Assembly (NCBI GenBank): GCA_030612945.1
Contig: JAUWMY010000184.1
Span: 1 to 5,926, forward strand
Direction of reading: 5' to 3'
Length of the DNA: 5,926 nt
Source: Desulfobacteraceae bacterium
Lineage (GTDB): Bacteria > Desulfobacterota > DSM-4660 > Desulfatiglandales > Desulfatiglandaceae
Position 1 is the first letter of the stretch, and each line of letters starts with the position of its first letter. Shown here one piece after another: positions 1 through 5,261 of the stretch. The notes below the pieces were generated by a model. That model saw only the letters and a list, made by a program, of their open reading frames with translations, was not told the origin of the DNA and ran no database searches. A program made the translations under genes and the position numbers.

Positions 1-2
1 GG

Positions 3-182
3 GATTTTCTAATACAGCCCGGGTTTATTGAGAACTTACCCTTTTTAAGCCAAAGAAATCCATGTCGAAGGGAGGTGATATCAGGTGTAGGGATGGCGAA
101 AGGAGGATTAAGAACATCCAATCGCCCTGTTAAAGTTAAACTTGAGCCAAATTATCAAATAAAGAAAGGGGGCAACGAATGA
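3..182 (+). CDS. Possible 3' end of an upstream gene, or leader ORF (partial, unrecognised)
   Basis: One frame is open from the left edge to a TGA at 180-182, about 59 codons. That stop overlaps the ATG of the binding-protein gene in an ATGA arrangement, the same junction as dppD/dppF further down, so translational coupling is possible. The only internal ATG (93-95) would give a 29-residue basic peptide starting MAKGGLRTSN. I recognise no family. The frame also contains two strong Shine-Dalgarno-like tracts (GGAGGTGAT at 71-79 and AAAGGAGG at 100-107), more typical of an untranslated leader, and an open run of this length is not rare by chance. It could be the end of a real gene, a short leader peptide or simply noncoding sequence. 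Confidence 0.27.
   Translation, partial: DFLIQPGFIENLPFLSQRNPCRREVISGVGMAKGGLRTSNRPVKVKLEPNYQIKKGGNE
165..172 (+). promoter_or_regulatory. Ribosome binding site of the substrate-binding protein gene
   Basis: AAAGGGGG ends 6 nt before the ATG at 179. The spacing is good and it supports that start over any later one. It is clearly stronger than the sites in front of the permease and ATPase genes, which fits high expression of the binding protein. Confidence 0.7.
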
Positions 183-1714
183 AGAAAACATTAGTTCTAA
201 CGTTTCTGGTATTATTGATAGCTTTTTCATTTACTCTGGAAGGGATAGCCTCAGCCGCTGCTAAGGGCAAGCTTGTAATAGCTCAAGGGGCTGAAACCAC
301 AACGCTCGATCCCCACAAGGGTGGATCTGCAATATTTGTAAACGCATGTCTGACCATGTATGATCTTCTGGTAAGACGGGATCGAGAAGGCAACCAAAGA
401 TTGGCTCTGGCCACTTCTTATAAAAACATAGACCCGGTCACATGGGAATTCAAACTGAGAAAGGGGGTTAAATTCCATAATGGAGATCCTCTCACAGCGA
501 GTGATGTCAAATTCAGCTTTGATAGACTAAGGGATAAAAAAACCAAAAACCCATTTCGTGTGTTTTTCAGGGGGATAAGCGAGGTCCAGATTATTGATGA
601 TTACACGGTGAGAATAATCACAAAGAAACCAGATCCAGTGCTTCCCTCCCGGACGGCCTTTGCTGCGTTTATTGTTCCGGAAAAATATATAATGAAACAT
701 GGCGATGAATACTTTGGCAAACATCCGGTGGGATCAGGTCGCTATAAATTTGTCAAGTGGGTAAAAAATGACCACGTTGAACTGGAGGTCAATGAAAAGT
801 ACTGGGGTGACAAGCCTGCCACTATTAAAAAATTGATTTTTAAGACAATCCCTGAGACAGGTTCCAGAATAGCCGCTCTGCAGACAGGGGAGGTCGATAT
901 TGCGACAAACGTGCCCCCCTTTATGATCCCCAAATTAAAAAAAGACCCCAAGATAGATGTCATATCAGGACCCAGCGGAAGAGTGATCTTTATCGGTTTT
1001 AACCTCCTTGATGCGGAGAAGGCCGGTCCTTTGATGAACAAAAAGGTCCGTCAGGCCATTAACTATGCGGTTGATAAACAAAGCCTGATCAAGCACGTGC
1101 TCATGGGAAGCGGAGAGCAGTTGGCAACACCCCTCGTTCCTGTAGCGTTTGGATATGACCCCACCATAAAGCCCTATTCTTATGATCCGGAAAAGGCAAA
1201 AAAATTACTGGCTGAGGCTGGGTATCCAAATGGTTTTGAGACCGCATTTGCCACGGGCAGCGGCAGATACCTGCTGGACAAGCAGATAGCAGAGGCTATT
1301 GTGGGTATGCTTGCCAAGGTGGGAATAAAGGCCAAGCTCAAGGTGTATGAATGGGGTAAATACTCACAGGTGAGAAAGGCTCACAAAATAGAGCCATTTT
1401 ATCTTTTGGGTTGGGGAAATACCATGTCAGATGCAGATGGAACTCTTGTGCCACTTTTCATCAGCAAGTCCACATATTCCAATTACTCAAACCCGGAGCT
1501 TGACAAGATGCTAATGGGAGCAAGATATGAACTGGATGCCGATAAGCGGAAGGTTCAATATAAGGAAATCCTCAAATTGATAAAAGAAGAGGCCCCGTGG
1601 ATATTCCTCTACCAGCAGCGGGATAACTACGGCGTGCGGGATACAGTTGCAAATTTTCTCCAGAGTGCGGGGAGTGAGCGAATGGATTGTGATGTTCTTA
1701 AGCTGGCTAAATAA
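179..1714 (+). CDS. Periplasmic substrate-binding protein of a peptide/nickel-type ABC importer (SBP family 5)
   Basis: This 511-residue protein captures the ligand in the periplasm and delivers it to the DppB/DppC channel. Residues 1-26 are a Sec signal peptide: MKK, a hydrophobic core (about 4-20), then ASA before the likely cleavage site. There is no lipobox cysteine, so it should be soluble and periplasmic. Family-5 hallmarks are FHNGDPLTASDVKFSFDRL (99-117), PVGSGRYKFVKW (183-194), TGEVDIA (236-242), VRQAINYAVDK (300-310) and GWGNTMSDAD (411-420). The length is close to E. coli DppA (about 535). The start has a good Shine-Dalgarno, and the TAA is followed at once by an in-frame TAG. The ligand cannot be read from sequence: as I recall, the region around 411-420 in E. 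coli DppA is GWTGDNGDPDN, where an Asp contacts the peptide amino end, and this protein differs there. Di/oligopeptide, glutathione or another small solute are all possible, so no gene symbol is given. Confidence 0.93.
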   Translation: MKKTLVLTFLVLLIAFSFTLEGIASAAAKGKLVIAQGAETTTLDPHKGGSAIFVNACLTMYDLLVRRDREGNQRLALATSYKNIDPVTWEFKLRKGVKFHNGDPLTASDVKFSFDRLRDKKTKNPFRVFFRGISEVQIIDDYTVRIITKKPDPVLPSRTAFAAFIVPEKYIMKHGDEYFGKHPVGSGRYKFVKWVKNDHVELEVNEKYWGDKPATIKKLIFKTIPETGSRIAALQTGEVDIATNVPPFMIPKLKKDPKIDVISGPSGRVIFIGFNLLDAEKAGPLMNKKVRQAINYAVDKQSLIKHVLMGSGEQLATPLVPVAFGYDPTIKPYSYDPEKAKKLLAEAGYPNGFETAFATGSGRYLLDKQIAEAIVGMLAKVGIKAKLKVYEWGKYSQVRKAHKIEPFYLLGWGNTMSDADGTLVPLFISKSTYSNYSNPELDKMLMGARYELDADKRKVQYKEILKLIKEEAPWIFLYQQRDNYGVRDTVANFLQSAGSERMDCDVLKLAK

Positions 1715-1729
1715 TAGATGATTTTGAAA

Positions 1730-1761
1730 TTGTGCCGCAGTTCTTGATGGCTGCGGCACAA
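1730..1761 (+). terminator. Strong stem-loop after the binding-protein gene (partial terminator or mRNA-stabilising hairpin)
   Basis: TTGTGCCGCAG (1730-1740) pairs perfectly with CTGCGGCACAA (1751-1761) around a 10-nt loop, giving an 11-bp GC-rich stem that begins 15 nt after the stop codon. No U-run follows the stem on the + strand (an A-run does), so it is not a classic intrinsic terminator in the direction of the operon, and the minus strand also lacks a good U-tract. In many importer operons a hairpin at this place protects the 3' end of the binding-protein mRNA, so that this subunit is made in excess over the membrane parts. That role is an inference from position. Confidence 0.55.
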
Positions 1762-1831
1762 AAAATTAGTTTAAAATAGGCTAAAGCAACTAATGCTATC
1801 TGAATTTAGTTCGCTTAGCTAATCTCAGGCT

Positions 1832-1871
1832 GAGAATGTTGGAATAATGGAATGCTGGAATGGTGGGAAAT
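1832..1871 (+). repeat. Degenerate octamer tandem repeat, consensus TGGAATNN
   Basis: Three clear units start at 1840, 1848 and 1856 (TGGAATAA, TGGAATGC, TGGAATGG). They are flanked by a diverged unit on each side (GAGAATGT at 1832 and TGGGAAAT at 1864). The period is exactly 8 nt. I recall similar TGGAAT-type intergenic arrays in deltaproteobacterial genomes; this was not checked. Confidence 0.65.
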
Positions 1872-1874
1872 ATT

Positions 1875-1902
1875 GCATAGGGCAAAGAGCATAGAGCAAA
1901 GC
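1875..1902 (+). repeat. Two-copy 14-nt tandem repeat, GCATAGNGCAAAGN
   Basis: GCATAGGGCAAAGA (1875-1888) is followed directly by GCATAGAGCAAAGC (1889-1902), identical at 12 of 14 positions. It sits 3 nt after the octamer array, so the two form one repeat-dense patch. Confidence 0.65.
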
Positions 1903-2006
1903 AAATCCAATATCTCTTACCTCGTGTCATGAGCCTTGCGCTTTAAGCCCTCCTTTATTACATGTACGAGACCGAAACTCAGGCCTCGAAAAAATCCATT
2001 TATTCT

Positions 2007-2023
2007 TTCCGCCCTCGGCGGGA
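2007..2023 (+). repeat. Short GC hairpin CCGCC-CTC-GGCGG
   Basis: CCGCC (2009-2013) pairs with GGCGG (2017-2021) over a 3-nt loop, extended by a T-G and a T-A pair. No U-run follows. It resembles the hairpin at 4221-4237 in front of dppD (both read TTYCC...GCGGGAT), so both may belong to one small repeat family. Confidence 0.4.
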
Positions 2024-2063
2024 TAGAAATACCGGTTCGATAACTATGGTTTTTCATCCCTAA

Positions 2064-2105
2064 CTTTAGACACTTTAACTCACTCCAAATACCTAAGGCA
2101 CTTCA
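2064..2105 (+). repeat. Degenerate 8-10-nt repeat leading into the dppB start
   Basis: Loosely repeated units begin with CTTTA, CTCCA, CTAAG or CTTCA and mostly end in CA, at about 2064, 2073, 2083, 2093 and 2101. The last units contain the only candidate Shine-Dalgarno of dppB (AAGG, 2095-2098, 10 nt before the ATG), which is weak. Copies are diverged, so this is a tentative call. Confidence 0.35.
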
Positions 2106-2108
2106 TTT

Positions 2109-3026
2109 ATGCAGCGCTATATCATAAAAAGATTCTTCCAGTCCCTCATTGTCATCCTTGGAATCAGCGTTATTGTCTTCATTATAATCCACCTTACCGG
2201 TGATCCCACTGACCTTCTTTTACCTCCCGAGGCCGGACCAGAGGATAGAGAAGTGTTCCGGCAGCAGTTTGGACTCGATAAACCCATTTATATCCAATAT
2301 TTTGAATACATATAAAATATATGCCATGGTGATTTTGGACAATCCTTCAGGCATCAAACCTCTGCATTTTCTTTGATAATAGGAGCATTGCCCGCAACTA
2401 TTGAACTGACTATTGCGGCTATGTTCTTGTCAATCGTCATCGCTATTCCGGTCGGGATTATTTCTGCCATAAGACCACGTTCTTACTATGACAGGCTAGG
2501 TATGACATTTGCCTTATTGGGTCAGTCCATCCCGGTATACTGGGCCGGCCTCATGTTGATCCTGCTATTCGCAGTCACATTAGGATGGTTGCCTTCAACA
2601 GGAAGAGGAGGAATCGAGCACCTCATACTGCCGGCTGTCACTCTTGGAATGTTTTCCATGGCAGCCATTGCTCGATTTACTCGCTCAAGCATGCTTGATG
2701 TCCTTGACACCGATTACATTAGAACGGCAAGGATCAAAGGGCTCTCAGAATATATCGTCGTTCTTAAACACGCTTTTAAAAACGCCTCCATCCCTGTACT
2801 TACCATGACCTCCCTCCAGTTTGGAAGAATGCTCAGCGGGGCGGTTATTACAGAGACGATCTTTAGCTGGCCAGGAGTGGGCAGGATGGCTGTGCAGGCT
2901 ATATACAACAGGGATTTTCCGGTGGTTCAGACTGCCGTTCTTGTGACTTCGGTGATTTTTGTGGGCATAAATTTGATGGTAGATATTATCTATACGTATT
3001 TAGATCCCAGGATTAAGTATAAGTAA
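2109..3026 (+). pseudogene. dppB: Inner-membrane permease DppB of the importer, interrupted by one in-frame TAA
   Basis: In the intact state this would be a 305-codon permease, the usual size for the family, forming half of the channel. The frame is broken only by TAA at 2313-2315 (codon 69). Upstream codons give MQRYIIKRFF, TM1 (about 11-29) and FGLDKPIYIQYFEYI. After the stop the same frame reads NICHGDFGQSFRH and then LPATIEL, which is exactly the expected family continuation (typical relatives: QYLxFLGNLLxGDFG). There is therefore no deletion or shift; one residue, often Gly, Lys or Trp, is replaced by a stop. The EAA coupling motif (DYIRTARIKGLSEYIVVLKHAF, about 202-223) and ETIFSWPGVG (249-258) are intact. 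Restart is unlikely to help: the next starts (TTG 2373, ATG 2421) have no good ribosome site and would lose TM1 and the GDFG segment. Recent nonsense mutation, sequence error and readthrough are the options. The name DppB reflects family; OppB or GsiC type is equally possible. Confidence 0.85.
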
Positions 3027-3041
3027 ATAGAGAGTTTAGCC

Positions 3042-3911
3042 TTGGCAAAATCAAATAAATTATTGGCGTATATGAAACAGGCCCCTGTGGGAGGATTGAC
3101 TATCCTTTTTCTGCTCATCGTGGCGGCCTTTTTCGCAGAACTCATAGCCCCCCACAGCCCGGTTGATCAGGATATAACCCAGGCCTTGAGTCCACCCTTC
3201 TTTCTTGAGGGAGGAACGGGGGCTCATTTTCTTGGAACGGATGAGTTAGGGAGAGATATCCTCAGCAGGATTATCTTTGGGGCCAGGATATCGCTTGTAG
3301 TGGGATTCATAGCTGTGGCCATATCAGGATTCATAGGGACATGGTTTGGACTCATCTCCGGTTACTTTGGCGGTAAGGTCGATTCGGTAATCATGAGACT
3401 GGTGGATATTCAACTTTCAATGCCATATATCCTTATTGCTTTAGCGCTTATCGGGGCGCTGGGTCCCAGCCTGAGAAACATTATAATTGTAATTGGAATT
3501 ACCTCATGGGTTGATTACGCAAGGGTCGTCAGGGGAGAGGTGTTGAGCATCAAAGAGAATGAATTTGTTGATCTTGCAAAGATAGCCGGATGCAGTACCT
3601 ACAGGATTCTTCTGAAACACATTTTCCCCGGTGTGGTAAATTCCCTGATCGTTTTGGGAACTCTGATGCTTGGGCGAATTATCATCTTCGAGGCTGCGTT
3701 GAGCTTCTTAGGCCTTGGGGTGCAGCCTCCAACGCCTTCCTGGGGGATTATGCTTGCCGATGGCAGGCAGTATCTTACCTATGCTTGGTGGCTGGCAACC
3801 TTCCCGGGTTTTGCGATTATGCTGGTAGTTCTCGGTACAAACCTTGTGGGAGACTGGCTCAGGGATTTGTTGGACCCGAAACAACGCGCCGCGGTTAGGG
3901 GCAAAAGGTAG
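3042..3911 (+). CDS. dppC: Inner-membrane permease DppC of the importer
   Basis: This 289-residue protein is the partner of DppB and forms the second half of the membrane channel. The cytoplasmic N-terminus leads into TM1 (about 17-35). The family block LGTDELGRDILSRIIFGAR (64-82) follows, then further hydrophobic helices around 84-106, 117-140, 144-157, 202-221 and 249-272. The EAA coupling motif that docks on the ATPases is EFVDLAKIAGCSTYRILLKH (174-193). The family's LSFLGLGVQPPTPSWG segment ends near 235. The gene begins 15 nt after the dppB stop. The start is taken as TTG at 3042, with a weak AGAG 7 nt upstream; ATG at 3072 (279 residues) is an alternative but has no ribosome site. Both lengths suit the family. 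The gene is intact even though dppB is broken. Confidence 0.92.
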   Translation: MAKSNKLLAYMKQAPVGGLTILFLLIVAAFFAELIAPHSPVDQDITQALSPPFFLEGGTGAHFLGTDELGRDILSRIIFGARISLVVGFIAVAISGFIGTWFGLISGYFGGKVDSVIMRLVDIQLSMPYILIALALIGALGPSLRNIIIVIGITSWVDYARVVRGEVLSIKENEFVDLAKIAGCSTYRILLKHIFPGVVNSLIVLGTLMLGRIIIFEAALSFLGLGVQPPTPSWGIMLADGRQYLTYAWWLATFPGFAIMLVVLGTNLVGDWLRDLLDPKQRAAVRGKR

Positions 3912-3940
3912 TGTAATTGTTCATGTTTTAAAAAAACCTT

Positions 3941-4002
3941 TAGACAGGATTACAGGATAAACAAGATTTTTTGTGTCCTGTACATCCTTTTATAAATCCT
4001 GC
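3941..4002 (+). repeat. Palindromic AGGAT/ATCCT interspersed repeat
   Basis: The left arm has three copies of ACARGAT (3944-3950, 3952-3958, 3961-3967), followed by a T-run (3967-3972). The right arm has three inverse units (GTCCTGT at 3975, ATCCTTT at 3984, ATCCTGC at 3996). CAGGAT (3945-3950) pairs with ATCCTG (3996-4001), and AGGAT (3954-3958) pairs with ATCCT (3984-3988), so it can form an imperfect long hairpin. I recall repeats of this ACAGGAT...ATCCTGT style as common between genes in deltaproteobacteria; that is memory, not a search. Confidence 0.65.
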
Positions 4003-4052
4003 GTTACAACAGTATTGATATTTTGTGCTTATTTCTAAGTAAATAGTAAATA

Positions 4053-4072
4053 GGCTCGTTCTAAAACGAGCC
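4053..4072 (+). repeat. Perfect 8-bp hairpin GGCTCGTT / AACGAGCC
   Basis: GGCTCGTT (4053-4060) pairs with AACGAGCC (4065-4072) around CTAA. No U-run follows (CCGCCTGA), so it is not a standard intrinsic terminator. It may be a structural repeat or a transcript-processing site between dppC and dppD. Confidence 0.5.
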
Positions 4073-4119
4073 CCGCCTGATCAGATATAAAATATATGTA
4101 GGGACAGTTCCGGCTATAC

Positions 4120-4147
4120 TTGGCAAAGTTCTTATGATTCTTATTAT
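4120..4147 (+). promoter_or_regulatory. Candidate sigma-70 promoter for dppD-dppF
   Basis: TTGGCA (4120-4125) and TATTAT (4142-4147) each match the -35 and -10 consensus at 5 of 6 positions and are 16 nt apart. Transcription would start near 4154, about 125 nt before the dppD ATG. In AT-rich DNA such matches arise by chance, so this is a candidate only. It would let the ATPase pair be expressed separately from the genes upstream. Confidence 0.35.
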
Positions 4148-4220
4148 TTAAACATTTAGTAGTATGTTTTCTCATAAACAGGATATGTCTTTTGATTTAC
4201 AAGACAAAATTAATCTGGTT

Positions 4221-4237
4221 TCCCGCTACAAGCGGGA
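4221..4237 (+). repeat. Perfect 7-bp hairpin TCCCGCT / AGCGGGA
   Basis: TCCCGCT (4221-4227) pairs with AGCGGGA (4231-4237) over ACA. An alternative pairing uses ATTAATC (4209-4215) and GATTAAT (4236-4242), which shares bases with the first stem, so the two are mutually exclusive. The following AATCCTGTCAAAAAA looks like the end of an AGGAT/ATCCT repeat copy. It lies 43 nt before dppD and has no U-run. Confidence 0.5.
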
Positions 4238-4280
4238 TTAATCCTGTCAAAAAAATAAACGGCTTAACTTTTCCAGGAAA

Positions 4281-5261
4281 ATGAACAAAAACGAAAAAAT
4301 TTTACAGGTAAAGAATCTCAAAACGCATTTTTTCACGAACGTGGGTGTTGTCAAGGCGGTCGATGGAGGCAGTTTCCATTTAAGAAAAGGCCAGGCACTT
4401 GGAATCGTGGGTGAGTCTGGCAGCGGAAAAAGTGTGACCTCCCTTTCTATAATGCGATTGGTGCCCAAGCCAGCAGGGCGGATTGTTGAAGGGGAGATAC
4501 TATATCGTGGAGTAGATCTGGTAAAAAAATCACAGAAGGAAATGAGGGAGTACAGAGGGAACAAATTATTTATGATCTCCCAGGATCCCATGACCTCCCT
4601 GAATCCGGTTTTTACCATTGGCAATCAAATTGGAGAGGCCGTTAGAAGGCGTCAAAATTTGAAAAGACATAATCTTAAGAAAAAGATCATTGAAATGCTC
4701 GACCTTGTCCATATCCGAGCATCAGAAACCCGTATCAGTGCCTATCCCCACCAATTTAGCGGCGGAATGAAGCAGAGGGCAATGATCTCTATGGCCCTGG
4801 CCTGCCAGCCGGAGATCCTCATCGCAGATGAACCTACAACAGCCCTTGACGTTACAATCCAGGCTCAGATCCTGAAGTTAATGATGGAGATCCGGGAGAA
4901 GTACAACACATCCATCATACTCATCACTCATGATTTGGGAGTCATTGCCAAATTTTGCGACTACGTTCTTGTCATGTATGCGGGGAAAATTGTCGAAAGG
5001 GCGGATGTAAAAACTTTGTTCAAAGGCAACAGACACCCCTACACCAAAGGATTGATAAATTCTCTCCCTCATTTGGGCAAGAAGCAACGAAGACTTGAGA
5101 GCATAAAGGGCCAGCCTCCTGATCTCCTCAATCTCTCCGGGGGATGCCCGTTTGAACCGCGATGTGACTATTCAGTTAAAAGATGCTCATTAGACTACCC
5201 GCCAAGCGAGTCGGTCGAGAAAGGACATCTAATTTCCTGCTGGAAATGGAAAGAAATATGA
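4281..5261 (+). CDS. dppD: ABC transporter ATPase DppD with C-terminal oligopeptide domain and four-cysteine motif
   Basis: This 326-residue cytoplasmic ATPase is one of the two that power the importer. Visible motifs are Walker A GESGSGKS (44-51), Q-loop SQDP (Gln101), signature SGGMKQR (160-166), Walker B ILIADE (179-184), D-loop ALD (188-190) and switch His217. The signature ends in Met-Lys-Gln rather than the usual Gln, which is normal for DppD/OppD. The C-terminal oligopeptide/dipeptide domain starts at RHPYTKGL (251-258) and holds Cys289, Cys295, Cys302 and Cys320. This CPFEPRC...C...C pattern is known in DppD-type ATPases to bind a [4Fe-4S] cluster. The ATG at 4281 is the family start position (next residues ILQVKNLKTHF); only AGGA, too close at 2 nt, precedes it, so initiation may be weak. 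All catalytic residues are present. It overlaps dppF by 4 nt. Confidence 0.94.
   Translation: MNKNEKILQVKNLKTHFFTNVGVVKAVDGGSFHLRKGQALGIVGESGSGKSVTSLSIMRLVPKPAGRIVEGEILYRGVDLVKKSQKEMREYRGNKLFMISQDPMTSLNPVFTIGNQIGEAVRRRQNLKRHNLKKKIIEMLDLVHIRASETRISAYPHQFSGGMKQRAMISMALACQPEILIADEPTTALDVTIQAQILKLMMEIREKYNTSIILITHDLGVIAKFCDYVLVMYAGKIVERADVKTLFKGNRHPYTKGLINSLPHLGKKQRRLESIKGQPPDLLNLSGGCPFEPRCDYSVKRCSLDYPPSESVEKGHLISCWKWKEI

Larger units (their letters stand above)
1715..2108 (+). other. 394-nt spacer between binding-protein gene and dppB, repeat-rich
   Basis: I see no convincing gene here on either strand. In order it holds a strong hairpin (1730-1761), an octamer tandem repeat (1832-1871), a two-copy 14-nt tandem repeat (1875-1902), a small GC hairpin (2007-2023) and a degenerate CTTTA-type repeat up to the dppB start (2064-2105). 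No clear sigma-70 promoter with good spacing was found. Such a long gap inside an importer operon is unusual, because these genes normally lie within a few tens of bases of each other. Confidence 0.7.
3912..4280 (+). other. 369-nt spacer between dppC and dppD, with repeats and a candidate promoter
   Basis: I see no gene in this stretch. It contains an AGGAT/ATCCT palindromic repeat (3941-4002), a hairpin (4053-4072), a candidate sigma-70 promoter (4120-4147), a hairpin (4221-4237) and a fragment resembling the end of the palindromic repeat (4235-4254). dppC and dppD are usually adjacent or overlapping, so this gap probably arose by insertion of repeat sequence. Confidence 0.7.

Noticed and set aside
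28..56. TTGAGA as a -35 box for the binding-protein gene
   Set aside because: No -10-like sequence lies at 16-18 nt downstream (the bases there are CAAAGA or similar).
91..126. Possible RNA switch: GGATG/CATCC (91-95, 115-119) versus GGCGA/TCGCC (95-99, 122-126)
   Set aside because: Both stems are only 5 bp and no known riboswitch core is visible, so this is within chance expectation.
2373..3026. Independent 217-residue permease starting at TTG 2373
   Set aside because: It has no Shine-Dalgarno, and the family alignment continues upstream of this TTG in the same frame to the stop at 2313 and beyond, so it is the back part of dppB.
3590..3898. 102-codon + strand frame inside dppC
   Set aside because: It is a different frame of the EAA and C-terminal part of dppC, whose own frame carries all the family motifs.
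1715..4280. CRISPR array or tRNA in the spacers
   Set aside because: The repeats are 8-14 nt, degenerate and without unique spacers of constant length, and no cloverleaf could be found.
4247..4624. 125-codon minus-strand frame over the start of dppD
   Set aside because: It is antisense to the Walker A and Q-loop region; its apparent protein is low-complexity shadow sequence.
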